From Actinomadura rifamycini DSM 43936 (GTDB lineage: Bacteria > Actinomycetota > Actinomycetes > Streptosporangiales > Streptosporangiaceae): a stretch of 64,000 nt of DNA. The notes beneath the pieces were generated by a model. It was given only the letters and a program-made list of their open reading frames with translations. It was not told where the DNA came from and searched no databases. Shown here one piece after another: positions 1 to 7,168 of the stretch. Numbering within the stretch: the first letter of the stretch is position 1; each line of letters begins with the position of its first letter. The position numbers and the translations under genes are program-made. The DNA is taken from the NCBI RefSeq assembly GCF_000425065.1, contig NZ_AULB01000003.1, positions 575,173-639,172 of the forward strand. The letters run 5' to 3'.

Positions 1-92
1 GCCTACCCCGATGATCTACCGAGGGCGCGCCACCTCTGATCGTTGCCCACGATAGGCTGGACCGCGCCTGTGTAATAGGAGAAACTTGGAGC

Positions 93-926
93 ATGGCCAA
101 GCTCACCATGACATCAAGCCGATGGGACGAACTCACCGCGCTGCTGGAGGATGAGCAGAGACTCCAGGTCGAATACCCCAAGGTGGCCGAGTACCTGGAC
201 ATGGCCGCACGGCTAGCGGGCACCGGCGACGCGCAGGCCGACGCACAGTTCGACTTGCGCTTTGTTCACTACATGACCGGCGGAAGCACCGTAAGCGCGA
301 ACCCGTACTGGGACATCGTGGAACCGCTAGTGACCCAACATGATGGCCGACGAGTAGTGAATGGTGGCCAGCCACAAGGAAGCGCGCGCCTCGCTTTTGC
401 GCAGACACTATTGCAGGCAACCTACGCATACGCGATACCCGCCCCAGAAACAATCGAATGGATGGCACGTCTCTGTTCCGGCCTCCCCATCGTGGAACTC
501 GGAGCCGGACGGGGGTATTGGGCTGCACAGTTGGCCAACTCCGGGCTCACCGTGGACGCGTACGACTCCGAGCCGCCCAACAAGACGAAGAACGTCTCAT
601 TCCCCGGGACGGCTGGCCAAGTAGACGTCTGGCATCCGGTAGGAGATTTGGCCGAGTTTGCAACCAATATCCACCCGGCGAACTACGTACTGTTCCTCTG
701 CTGGCCTCCCGGCTGGGGAGACCCAATGTCTTCCGAGGCACTCACACTGTTTGAAGAATCCGGAGGCGAGCGACTCATCTACATCGGAGAGCCTAAAGGC
801 GGTAAGACAGGCAACGATGCCTTCTTTGACGCCCTATCAGCTCGCTGGACAGTAGACTCGACAGACCAAAATTTCGTCTCGTGGTGGACAGACGCGGACA
901 TCGCACAGGCGTGGGTTAGAAACTGA
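93..926 (+). CDS. SAM-dependent methyltransferase-like protein
   Basis: The 277-residue product has a class I methyltransferase motif I, IVELGAGRGYWAAQLA, at about residues 133-148, followed by an acidic strand end (VDAYDSE) as expected for the SAM ribose-binding residue. The N-terminal 120 residues are helical and not recognised. The substrate is unknown; small-molecule or protein methylation are both possible. AGGAG at 77-81 and a closer GGAG precede the ATG. The gene is clearly lower in GC than the AICE genes further right and ends in a strong terminator, so it looks like a separately acquired cargo gene at the left of the element. Confidence 0.75.
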   Translation: MAKLTMTSSRWDELTALLEDEQRLQVEYPKVAEYLDMAARLAGTGDAQADAQFDLRFVHYMTGGSTVSANPYWDIVEPLVTQHDGRRVVNGGQPQGSARLAFAQTLLQATYAYAIPAPETIEWMARLCSGLPIVELGAGRGYWAAQLANSGLTVDAYDSEPPNKTKNVSFPGTAGQVDVWHPVGDLAEFATNIHPANYVLFLCWPPGWGDPMSSEALTLFEESGGERLIYIGEPKGGKTGNDAFFDALSARWTVDSTDQNFVSWWTDADIAQAWVRN

Positions 927-936
927 TCCTGGACAC

Positions 937-971
937 AAAAAGGGGGCGCCGAACTGTTCGGCGCCCCCTTT
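937..971. terminator. Bidirectional hairpin terminator
   Basis: A perfect 12-bp stem (942-953 with 957-968) with a 3-nt loop is flanked by an A run on the left and a T run on the right, so it works as an intrinsic terminator in both directions. It sits between the convergent methyltransferase and GntR genes. Confidence 0.9.
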
Positions 972-979
972 GCTGTCCC

Positions 980-1645
980 CTACTTGAGGGCCATCCGGAA
1001 CACGAACGCGTCGTACCGGTCCCTCGGGTACGACACGTCAGAGATCATGACGATGCGATCGTCAGCGGCGATGAACCGCTGGTGGACCGTCTTGACGAGA
1101 TCGCCGGGCGTGGTCCGGAGCCACTCAGCGTGCACCGCCGACGGCAGCTTGTCGGAGATCGTCTCTTCCAGGAACGCGGCCCCGGAGATGTCGACGACGT
1201 CCAGCGGGTGGTAGGTGTCTGAGATCGAGATCGGCCGCCCGCCCTCGGTGGTTCGCGTGAGGACGTGACTGATCTCCTCGCCGGCCGAGATGCCGAGAGC
1301 CTCCGCGAGTTCGTTCGTTGCGGGGAGCTGCTGGACCTCACGTTCCACTCGGACCTGCTGATCGGTCTCGTTCTGGAACGAGCGCTCCGCGGTCTCCAAC
1401 TGGCGCTCCGGCGACACCCGGATGAGGTTGGGGCGGTCAGCGACGAAGATGCCCCGGCGCCGTACGGACCGGGTGAGTCCCTGGCTCTGGAGGAGTTCGA
1501 GGGCCTTCCGGACCACGATGTCCGAGACCCCGTTCTGCTGAGCGATCTCGGCATAGCTCGGAAGTTGCGTACCGGGTGCGAGTTTCCCGTCGCGGATGCG
1601 TCGTGCGTACTCGCCCGCGATGCGGACGTAGGCCGGTTCTGCCAC
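980..1645 (-). CDS. GntR/HutC-family transcriptional repressor (KorSA-like)
   Basis: The 221-residue product carries an N-terminal GntR winged helix (YVRIAGEYARRIRDGKLAPG, then a recognition region around VSDIVVRKALELLQ) and a C-terminal UTRA ligand domain (GRPISISDTYHPLDVV). AICEs typically encode such a regulator (KorSA in pSAM2) that silences excision, replication and transfer. The GTG at 1645 was chosen because GAAGGGG lies upstream and the protein then starts right at the winged helix. Two pairs of GTATAC palindromes 46-98 bp upstream are the likely autoregulatory operators. GC is lower than in the transfer genes. Confidence 0.85.
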   Translation of the reverse strand: MAEPAYVRIAGEYARRIRDGKLAPGTQLPSYAEIAQQNGVSDIVVRKALELLQSQGLTRSVRRRGIFVADRPNLIRVSPERQLETAERSFQNETDQQVRVEREVQQLPATNELAEALGISAGEEISHVLTRTTEGGRPISISDTYHPLDVVDISGAAFLEETISDKLPSAVHAEWLRTTPGDLVKTVHQRFIAADDRIVMISDVSYPRDRYDAFVFRMALK

Positions 1646-1687
1646 TGCGCGATCAACCCCTTCGAGTGCTTCGGTGGCGTCTCCACC

Positions 1688-1746
1688 AGCGTATACGCAG
1701 CATCGTATACCTAGGACTTGTGCGTATACGAAGTTACGTATACGCT
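1688..1746. promoter_or_regulatory. Paired GTATAC operators upstream of the GntR gene
   Basis: Four perfect GTATAC hexamers lie at 1691-1696, 1705-1710, 1724-1729 and 1738-1743. They form two pairs, each with a 14-bp pitch, and the two 23-bp pairs (1688-1710 and 1724-1746) are inverted copies of each other. GntR/KorSA dimers bind palindromes of this size. Placement between the repressor and the rightward genes suggests control of both directions. Confidence 0.7.
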
Positions 1747-2005
1747 GCCCCCTGTGACCCACCCCGTCCGGGTGAGTCCCTCGCAGTACGTAGACGTCAC
1801 AACTGAACACGGCATCGCTGGTCGGAGCCCTGGTGTGTCTGGGTTGACGAGTCACGAGGTCCCTGGATCGGTGCTGGTCAGGCGATGCCCTCTCGTTTCG
1901 TAGCGCTTGCGCTGCCTGTCCTGTGCAGGTCGTCGGCTCGGTGATCCGGGCGCGTCGGTCCGTGCGGGGCGGGGAAGGCAAGAGCCACCCCTGGAGGGTC
2001 CACTC
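1747..2005. other. Leader region with no recognised gene
   Basis: About 260 bases between the operators and the first small AICE gene. Short reading frames here begin inside the operator and resemble nothing known. It probably holds the rightward promoter and a leader. GGAGGG at 1993-1998 is the ribosome binding site of the next gene. Confidence 0.4.
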
Positions 2006-2383
2006 ATGCGGCACAACGGTCAGCCGGTCATCCTCGCCAGCAAGCTGCCCCCGAACCTGATCAGCCTTTCGGAACGCAGTTGCGCGCTCGTTGCGTGCCC
2101 GTCCTGCGGTGCCTGGAAGTCGATCAAGCGCGGCATGATCTCCGCGCACCGCGGCCCGCACGTGCCGGGCGCGGACGCGTGGCCGGCCGAGTTCCGGCCG
2201 TCGCCGCCGCGGTGCCCGGGAAGCGGGCATCGGGTTCGGGTCGACCTCACGGTCGACGAGCACCGTGAACGGCTCGCGGAGGCGTGCCGCGATGCCGGTC
2301 GCCGCCGCGGCACGAAGGTGATGCCGCGTCCCAAGCCCCCGGTCGCTCCGCCGGTGACGCGCTTGGCCGCTGCACGGACCTGA
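2006..2383 (+). CDS. Small AICE protein with zinc-ribbon-like cysteines
   Basis: A 125-residue protein with CPSCGAWKS near residue 31 and a later RCPGSGH, suggesting one zinc ribbon, then a basic proline-rich tail. The ATG at 2006 has GGAGGG 8 bases upstream. It is the first gene after the GTATAC operator region, so it may be under direct repressor control. No function is known; nucleic-acid binding is a guess from the ribbon and basic tail. Confidence 0.7.
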   Translation: MRHNGQPVILASKLPPNLISLSERSCALVACPSCGAWKSIKRGMISAHRGPHVPGADAWPAEFRPSPPRCPGSGHRVRVDLTVDEHRERLAEACRDAGRRRGTKVMPRPKPPVAPPVTRLAAART

Positions 2384-2404
2384 GCGCTTCCGCCCCCGTT
2401 CTTC

Positions 2405-2436
2405 GGCGCCCCCGCCTGCACGACGGCGGGGGCGCC
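2405..2436. terminator. GC-rich stem-loop between AICE genes
   Basis: A perfect 12-bp stem (2405-2416 with 2425-2436) with an 8-nt loop and no T tract. It is one of a series of strong hairpins that punctuate this element. Confidence 0.6.
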
Positions 2437-2500
2437 GTCGTCTGTCCGTCCACCCATGCCCGGCCCGGCCGGGCGGGGAGAGAGAGGAGCAACGAACCCG

Positions 2501-3076
2501 ATGATGTTCCGTTTCCACGACGCCCACGACTGTGAACGCGCGTCGGACGGTGTGAGCAGGTACGGCGTGTACCTGCGGCAGAACGTGAGCCGGTTCGCCG
2601 ACTGGGACGACCTGGTGACCACGGACCCGGCGATGTTCGCGCGGGCCGCGTGGCAGGTCGCGACGTCGCCGGTGATGGCGCCGCCGTACCTGGACTGGAC
2701 GGCCGAGCGCGTCCAGTCGGTGACGCCGGCGCTCAGCGAGCACGACGAGTCGCTGATCGCGCAGGTTCAGGTGGCGGTGCCGCGCCCGGCCGCGCTGGCC
2801 GAGGTGCGGGGATTCGCCGAGTGGGCCCGCGGCAACTGCCGCAACCCCGGCTACCACACCCCCTACGACGACGCGGTGGCGCGGCGCCCGGCGATGCTGA
2901 CCAGCACGACGCTGGTGTTCGCGATCGAGCCGGGCGAGTTGTACCGGCCGCAGGACGCGCCGGAGCTGACCGTTCGGGACGCCAAGCGGGCGGTGAAGCG
3001 GCTGGCCGCGCTGCTGGACGAGCGGGTGGCCCCGATCGTGGCCGCCCTCGACGCCCCGGTCGGGGCGGCGCGGTGA
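2501..3076 (+). CDS. Conserved AICE protein of unknown function
   Basis: The 191-residue soluble protein starts MMFRFHDAHDCERASDG and has no membrane segment or recognised motif. It is rich in acidic and tryptophan-containing stretches (DWDDLVTTDPAMFARAAW). AGAGGAG lies about 12 bases before the ATG. Its stop overlaps the GTG of the next gene (GTGA), so the two are translationally coupled. No function can be assigned. Confidence 0.65.
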   Translation: MMFRFHDAHDCERASDGVSRYGVYLRQNVSRFADWDDLVTTDPAMFARAAWQVATSPVMAPPYLDWTAERVQSVTPALSEHDESLIAQVQVAVPRPAALAEVRGFAEWARGNCRNPGYHTPYDDAVARRPAMLTSTTLVFAIEPGELYRPQDAPELTVRDAKRAVKRLAALLDERVAPIVAALDAPVGAAR

Positions 3077-3297
3077 GCGGTCCGCGGCTGCGTCTGGTCA
3101 AGGTCCGTCTGTCCGGCGACGCCGACGACGTGACCGAGCTGGCCGAGCTGCTGGCCGGGTTGACCGGTGATGGTTGCGCGGTCGGCTCCCCGTCGGCGCC
3201 CTACGCCAACCGGCGTGACGACGGGGTCCGCCGTTACCTCGACGTCGTCCTGACCGGCCCCGCCCCGGACGACTCCACCGACCCCGAATCCACGTAG
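3073..3297 (+). CDS. Small hypothetical AICE protein
   Basis: A 74-residue protein (SGPRLRLVKVRLSGDADDVT start) that begins at a GTG overlapping the previous stop by 4 bases. It appears to be a small alpha/beta protein: a basic N-terminal strand followed by an acidic helix. No homologous family is recognised; coupling to the upstream gene is the main evidence that it is real. Confidence 0.6.
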   Translation: MSGPRLRLVKVRLSGDADDVTELAELLAGLTGDGCAVGSPSAPYANRRDDGVRRYLDVVLTGPAPDDSTDPEST

Positions 3298-3307
3298 TAC
3301 GTGCGGA

Positions 3308-3345
3308 CCCGGGACGCCGACGCCGGCAAGCAGTGACGTCCCGGG
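3308..3345. terminator. Stem-loop after small-gene pair
   Basis: The 9-bp arms CCCGGGACG (3308-3316) and CGTCCCGGG (3337-3345) enclose a 20-nt loop, immediately upstream of the microprotein gene. No T tract. Confidence 0.45.
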
Positions 3346-3374
3346 GCCCCTCCTTCAGGAAGGAACCTCCCACG

Positions 3375-3479
3375 ATGGCCGACAAGCCCGCGAACGACAA
3401 GTCCATCACCTGGCCCAACGGCGAGCCCAAGTGCGTCCGGGACGCCTACGACGCCATGTCCAGCAAGAAGAAGAAGTAG
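3375..3479 (+). CDS. 34-residue lysine-tailed microprotein
   Basis: A reading frame too short for usual gene callers: 34 residues, starting MADKPANDKSITWPNG and ending in four lysines. AGGAAGGAA at 3356-3364 is a strong ribosome binding site with suitable spacing, and strong hairpins bracket the gene. It has one cysteine (PKCVRD). Function unknown; a small DNA- or protein-binding accessory factor is possible. Confidence 0.55.
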   Translation: MADKPANDKSITWPNGEPKCVRDAYDAMSSKKKK

Positions 3480-3498
3480 CCCGCCCCCTCACCCCCGA

Positions 3499-3544
3499 GC
3501 GGCCCCGGCTCCGGTCCCGACCATGCGGGACGGGCCGGGGCCGC
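3499..3544. terminator. Long stem-loop upstream of zinc-ribbon gene
   Basis: The outer 11-bp stem (3499-3509 with 3534-3544) contains an inner 6-bp stem (514-519 with 526-531 of the 3 kb block). GC-rich, without T tract, located between the microprotein and the 3570 gene. Confidence 0.5.
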
Positions 3545-3569
3545 CGCGCGCTGGAAGGAAGACGCCCTC

Positions 3570-3758
3570 ATGTCGATCTCCTACGCCCGGCCGCGTCCCG
3601 CCGTCCGGCGGGCGGCCCCGGCCAAGCACTGCCCGAGCTGCCGCACGCTGCTGGACGGCGGCCCGGTCCTGTTCCGCTGCCCCTGCTGCCAGCGCGCGGT
3701 GCAGGCCGCCGACGTGCCCAGCGAGGTGCCCGCCCGCCGCCCGGCGGTGACCGCGTGA
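3570..3758 (+). CDS. Small zinc-ribbon protein
   Basis: A 62-residue protein with HCPSCRTLL at about residue 20 and RCPCCQRAV at about residue 36, a textbook two-knuckle CxxC zinc ribbon. GGAAGGAAG lies just upstream of the ATG. The stop overlaps the GTG of the next gene. Small zinc ribbons recur throughout this element. Confidence 0.7.
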   Translation: MSISYARPRPAVRRAAPAKHCPSCRTLLDGGPVLFRCPCCQRAVQAADVPSEVPARRPAVTA

Positions 3759-4057
3759 CCGCCCCGGCCGACACCCGCCCCCGCCCGGCCACTGGCCAGA
3801 CCACCGGCCGGGCCGGGGGCGCGGCGGGGTACTACGTGGCGGTGCGGACCGGGGAACGGCTCGGCCGCACCGCGCTGGCCCTGGGCCCGTTCTCCTGCCC
3901 CGACGCTGCGCTGGCCGAGGTCGACCGGGTTCGCCGGTTCGTCGCCGACCGGTTCGGCGACGGCGGGTGGTGGGGGTTCGACACCGCCCGCGTCCCGGCG
4001 CGGCCCGGTCGGCCGCTGCCCGCGGGGACGCTTAACGACGTGCTGTCGGCCGGGTAG
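3755..4057 (+). CDS. Small hypothetical AICE protein
   Basis: A 100-residue protein translationally coupled (GTGA) to the zinc-ribbon gene. After a low-complexity N-terminus it reads GYYVAVRTGERLGRTALALG and then FVADRFGDGGWWGFDTARVP. The pattern is that of a compact alpha/beta domain, but no family is recognised. Confidence 0.6.
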   Translation: MTAPADTRPRPATGQTTGRAGGAAGYYVAVRTGERLGRTALALGPFSCPDAALAEVDRVRRFVADRFGDGGWWGFDTARVPARPGRPLPAGTLNDVLSAG

Positions 4058-4063
4058 GCCGCG

Positions 4064-4444
4064 ATGGCGCGCCGCAGTAACGCCGTGTTCTTCGACCCGT
4101 GCGGGACCCGGTACGGCATCCCGACCTACCCGTGGCGGATGGCGCCGCCGCACCTGGCCACCCGCCGCCAGCTCGCCGCCGCCGGGCTCCGCCCCGGCGG
4201 GCAGGACGTCGCCGCGCAAGTGCTGTGGCGCCGGTGGCGCGGGCTCGGGGTGGCCTACCTCTACGACACCCGTCGCGCCCTGCCCAAGCGCGTCCCGTCT
4301 GCTGCGCAGCGGGCCGCGCTGGCCAAGGCGCTGGCCGCGCGGCGCACCTGCCCGCGCTGCCGCACCGACGTCGGCTACGTCCTGCCGCGGCGGCTGGGCT
4401 GCTGCCTGGAGTGCGCGAGCGATTGGGAACGCGCCGCCGCGTGA
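4064..4444 (+). CDS. RRQRL-motif zinc-binding protein
   Basis: The 126-residue protein contains the segments RYGIPTYPWRMAPPHLATRR, QLAAAGLRPGGQ, VAYLYD and a C-terminal RTCPRCRTDVGY...CCLECASDWE. This is the layout of the RRQRL-motif zinc-binding protein family found in Streptomyces AICEs and plasmids. The two CxxC pairs at about residues 96 and 114 should bind one zinc. The molecular role of the family is unknown. It follows the previous stop by 6 bases. Confidence 0.75.
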   Translation: MARRSNAVFFDPCGTRYGIPTYPWRMAPPHLATRRQLAAAGLRPGGQDVAAQVLWRRWRGLGVAYLYDTRRALPKRVPSAAQRAALAKALAARRTCPRCRTDVGYVLPRRLGCCLECASDWERAAA

Positions 4445-4452
4445 TCTGCGGT

Positions 4453-4496
4453 TCTGCCCGGCTCCGGAACGCATGCGTCCGGGGCGGGACAGAGCT
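4453..4496. terminator. Imperfect stem-loop
   Basis: Two 16-base arms, starting TCTGCCCGG and ending GGGACAGA, pair with three mismatches around a short loop. It separates the RRQRL gene from the 4536 gene and belongs to the same series of intergenic hairpins. Confidence 0.35.
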
Positions 4497-4535
4497 TCAG
4501 ACCTGTCCATCTCCCCTTGAACGAAAGGCATCGTC

Positions 4536-4844
4536 ATGGCCGCCAACCCGACCACCGCCACCGCTGCCCCGGTCGTCGTCTCCGGCTCCGGATACGGGCA
4601 GTGGGTGCTGCCCGAGGACGGGATCGTCGACGAGATCGCGATCGAGATCGCCGCCGCCGGAACCCGCCCGGTCGCCCTCACCTCCACCGAGCGGGTGCTA
4701 GCCGCGGCCCGCATCCTCGCCGCCGGCGGCACCCGCAACGACATCGCCGCCCGGCTCCACGTGTCCGGCACGACCGCCGCGACCCTCGCCCGCCAGGCCC
4801 GCGCCGTCCAGCACGACGGCGACGGCGCCCGCCGGGCCGCCTGA
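4536..4844 (+). CDS. Small protein with C-terminal helix-turn-helix
   Basis: The 102-residue product ends in RVLAAARILAAGGTRNDIAA and RLHVSGTTAATLARQARAV, a helix-turn-helix of the LuxR/sigma-4-like type at about residues 50-92. The first 45 residues are a short beta-rich segment (YGQWVLPEDGIVDEIAIEIA). GAACGAAAGG precedes the ATG. It may bind DNA as an element-encoded regulator, but its targets are unknown. Confidence 0.65.
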   Translation: MAANPTTATAAPVVVSGSGYGQWVLPEDGIVDEIAIEIAAAGTRPVALTSTERVLAAARILAAGGTRNDIAARLHVSGTTAATLARQARAVQHDGDGARRAA

Positions 4845-4874
4845 CCCGTCCCTCCCCTTGCAAAGGAGCCGTTC

Positions 4875-5435
4875 ATGACCGAATCCCCCGCCCCCCTCAC
4901 GCTGATCGGTGGCACCGCCGCCGCTGACGCCGCCGACCTGGAGTTGCTGCACCGGCAGGCGCGGCGGCACCGCATCGTCCGCGGCGGGCTCGCCGCCGGG
5001 TTCGCGCTGATCTCCACCGCGCTGGCCGCGCCCGGCATCGCGGCTGCGCCGCCCTGGTTGCTGGCCGCGGTGCTGCTGGTGGTGCTGGCCGTGGTCGGCG
5101 CCGTCCGGCTCGTCCAGGAGGCCGCGCACTGGCTCCGCGCCCGCTACCTGCCGGTCGTGCCGGGCCCGTGGCGGGTGTGGCGGTGGCGGATCGTGCGCCG
5201 CTGGTACGCCCCCGGCGCGGTCGTCTGGCGCGCCCGCGGCGCCGACGTCGCGCCCCTGCACGCCGGGCCGCTGTCGGTGCTGGGCTGGCACCACGACCCG
5301 GCATGCCGGGAACGGTGGGTGCTGGTCTACGACGGCACCCCGCTGATGTCGGGCGGCGGCGCGCTGTGGCTGCCGCTGACCGGCCTCACCTCGACCCCGC
5401 CCGCCTCCCGGACCGGTGCGGGGGGTGGCCGCTGA
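4875..5435 (+). CDS. Membrane protein, Spd-like
   Basis: The 186-residue protein has two hydrophobic helices at about residues 37-57 (LAAGFALISTALAAPGIA) and 59-80 (PPWLLAAVLLVVLAVVGAV), then a basic, tryptophan-rich cytoplasmic domain (WRVWRWRIVRRWYAPGAVVW). Membrane proteins in this position in conjugative actinomycete elements often act in intramycelial spread, but no specific spd family can be named. AAAGGAG precedes the ATG. It overlaps the next gene as TGATG. Confidence 0.65.
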   Translation: MTESPAPLTLIGGTAAADAADLELLHRQARRHRIVRGGLAAGFALISTALAAPGIAAAPPWLLAAVLLVVLAVVGAVRLVQEAAHWLRARYLPVVPGPWRVWRWRIVRRWYAPGAVVWRARGADVAPLHAGPLSVLGWHHDPACRERWVLVYDGTPLMSGGGALWLPLTGLTSTPPASRTGAGGGR

Positions 5436-5620
5436 TGTGGGCCCGATGGTGGACCCGGCTGGCCCTGATCGACGTGCTGTTGCTGGCCGGGATCGCCGCC
5501 GCCGCGGTGTGGCTGGGGTGCCGGCACCTGACCGCGATGCGGCCCGCCGCGGCGGTGCTGCTGTCGGTGCTGGCCGCCGTCGCCGCGTTCAGCATGCTCG
5601 CCCGGCACCGGCGCCCCTGA
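5435..5620 (+). CDS. Small two-helix membrane protein
   Basis: A 61-residue protein with transmembrane segments at about residues 8-27 (RLALIDVLLLAGIAAAAVWL) and 37-55 (AAAVLLSVLAAVAAFSML). It starts within the preceding stop codon, so the two membrane proteins are probably made together. Role inferred only from context: transfer or plasmid spread. Confidence 0.6.
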   Translation: MWARWWTRLALIDVLLLAGIAAAAVWLGCRHLTAMRPAAAVLLSVLAAVAAFSMLARHRRP

Positions 5621-5655
5621 CCCTCGGGGGCCGCGTTTCCCTGTTCACCGATCCC

Positions 5656-5696
5656 GCACCCCGCCCCCGCACCGACCGGCCGCGGGGGCGGGGTGC
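5656..5696. terminator. 15-bp stem-loop upstream of the DUF2637 gene
   Basis: Perfect arms GCACCCCGCCCCCGC (5656-5670) and its complement (5682-5696) enclose an 11-nt loop. It lies just upstream of the ribosome binding site at 5704-5710. Without a T tract it may attenuate or protect a processed mRNA rather than simply terminate. Confidence 0.55.
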
Positions 5697-5717
5697 GGTC
5701 GTTCGAAGGAGACCCTG

Positions 5718-5762
5718 ATGAACACCCACCCCGCGCATGCGGGTGAGCGTTCACCGGCCTAG
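5718..5762 (+). other. Truncated N-terminus of the DUF2637 gene, ended by in-frame TAG
   Basis: The ATG has a strong GAAGGAG 7 bases upstream, and 14 codons (MNTHPAHAGERSPA) run into TAG at 5760-5762. The same frame then continues without interruption into the DUF2637 gene. The HPAHAGERSP start looks like an authentic N-terminus, so this is either a nonsense mutation, a base-call error or a leader peptide. Confidence 0.55.
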
Positions 5763-5801
5763 CCCGAGGCGTTCACCGCGTTCACGGGCGACCGGCGTTC
5801 G

Positions 5802-6842
5802 GTGAACGGGCTCATCGGCGCGATGAGCGAAGAACAGATCCGTTCATCCGAGCGGATGCTGTCGGCCGGGACGTGGCTGATCGTGTGCGGCGCGATGCTG
5901 TACTCGGTGCTGACCGTCACCCCGCTGATGCGCGCCCACACCCCCGAAGGCTGGACCTGGACGGCGCCGATCCTGCCCGCGGTGGTGGACGCCGCGGTGC
6001 TGATCGTGGTCCGCCTCGACGCGGTGCTGTCCCGCCTGGGCCACGACGGGGGCCGCTGGCCGGTCGTGCTGCGCTGGATGACCGGCATCATGACCCTGTC
6101 CCTCAACGTCGCCGATTCGGCGCTGAAAGGCGACCTGGTGGGCGTGGCGCTGCACGCTGTGGCGCCGCTGCTGTTGATCGTGACCGCCGAAACCGGGCTG
6201 GCCTACCGCCGCGCCATCACCGCCGCCCTAACCGCCCAAGAGGAACGCCGGCAGGCCGCGCTGGCCGAGCGGGAACGCGCCGCCCGCGAACGCGCCGCGG
6301 CCGAGGCCGAGCGGGAGCGGGAAGAGCGCGAGCATCAGGCCCGCCTCGCCCGCGAGCAACGCGAGCACGAGGCCGCCCTCGCGCGCGAGGAAGCCGAACG
6401 ACGCGAACGCCTGGCGCGTGAGGAACGCGAGCGCGCCGAACGCGCTGAACGCGAACGGCAGGCCGAGCGTGAACGGGCCGAGCGCGAGCGTGAACGGCGC
6501 GAGCGTGAACAACGCCTCGAACGCGAACGGGCCGAGGCGCGTGAACGCGAACGTGAACAGGCCCGCCGCCGGGCCGAGCGTGAACAGGCCGAGCGTGCCG
6601 AGCGGCAGCGGCAGGCGTTGCTCGCCGCCGGACCGGCCCCGGGCAAGCTGCCCGAACCGCAGGCCCGCCAGATCGTGACCGCCGCCTACCTCGCCGGGCT
6701 GTCGGTCCGCCGCGCCGCCGAACGGTGCGGCTGGTCCGTCGGCTGGGTCTCGGGCCGCTACCAGGAACTGCGCGACGCGCACGCCGACGGCAGCGACGAC
6801 TTGAGCACGCGGCCCCTGGCCGAACTTCCCCAAGGCGCCTGA
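5802..6842 (+). CDS. DUF2637-type membrane protein with long coiled coil
   Basis: The product of 346 residues has four hydrophobic segments in its first 135 residues (TWLIVCGAMLYSVLTVTPLM; APILPAVVDAAVLIVV and two more). Then comes about 135 residues of almost pure charged coiled coil rich in E-R-A repeats, and a C-terminal helix-turn-helix-like segment (QIVTAAYLAGLSVRRAAERC). DUF2637 proteins are regular members of AICE transfer regions. Neither GTG 5802 nor ATG 5823 has a convincing ribosome binding site; the good one precedes 5718, from which an in-frame TAG separates the body of the gene. It may be poorly expressed or a pseudogene. Confidence 0.7.
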   Translation: MNGLIGAMSEEQIRSSERMLSAGTWLIVCGAMLYSVLTVTPLMRAHTPEGWTWTAPILPAVVDAAVLIVVRLDAVLSRLGHDGGRWPVVLRWMTGIMTLSLNVADSALKGDLVGVALHAVAPLLLIVTAETGLAYRRAITAALTAQEERRQAALAERERAARERAAAEAEREREEREHQARLAREQREHEAALAREEAERRERLAREERERAERAERERQAERERAERERERREREQRLERERAEAREREREQARRRAEREQAERAERQRQALLAAGPAPGKLPEPQARQIVTAAYLAGLSVRRAAERCGWSVGWVSGRYQELRDAHADGSDDLSTRPLAELPQGA

Positions 6843-6870
6843 CCGGCCCTTCCGGTCCGTCTCTCGGATC

Positions 6871-6925
6871 CCGCCCACACCCCCGCCCGGACGGCGCCGC
6901 CGTGCCGGGGCGGGGGTGTGGGCGG
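6871..6925. terminator. 18-bp stem-loop after the DUF2637 gene
   Basis: Perfect 18-bp arms at 6871-6888 and 6908-6925 with a 19-nt loop that can itself fold. The longest exact stem of the intergenic hairpin series. Confidence 0.6.
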
Positions 6926-6985
6926 GGTCGGCGGTACGGACCGCCGGAACCCGCCCGCTTCCCCCTTTTGGAAGGGATGATCCCC

Positions 6986-7168
6986 ATGATTCTGCTGGCG
7001 CTGCTGACCGGCGGGCTCATCATTCTGGTCTGGGCCCGCCAGGTCTCCTACATGCTGGTGTTCCTGCTGTGCTCGTGGGGGCTGCTGGCCGCCTCCACCC
7101 CCTTCGGAGGCAAGCTCGTCGACGGGCTGAACTCCCTGTCCAGCGCGATCGACGGGCTGTTCGTATGA
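6986..7168 (+). CDS. Small membrane protein
   Basis: A 60-residue protein, nearly all hydrophobic: MILLALLTGGLIILVWARQ and YMLVFLLCSWGLLAAST form two probable helices. GGAAGGGATGA supports the ATG at 6986 rather than the ATG at 6977, which would touch the ribosome binding site. It overlaps the next gene by ATGA and probably belongs to the same membrane complex. Confidence 0.65.
   Translation: MILLALLTGGLIILVWARQVSYMLVFLLCSWGLLAASTPFGGKLVDGLNSLSSAIDGLFV

Noticed and set aside
1..92. Left attachment site of the AICE
   Set aside because: No match to the 3' end of tRNA-Val could be found in these bases.
1718..1903. 61-residue frame starting inside the GTATAC operators
   Set aside because: No ribosome binding site, overlaps the operator DNA and resembles no protein.
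6241..6620. Possible DNA repeat array in the DUF2637 gene
   Set aside because: The repetition comes from a coiled coil rich in Glu, Arg and Ala (short ER/AER units), not from exact DNA repeats.
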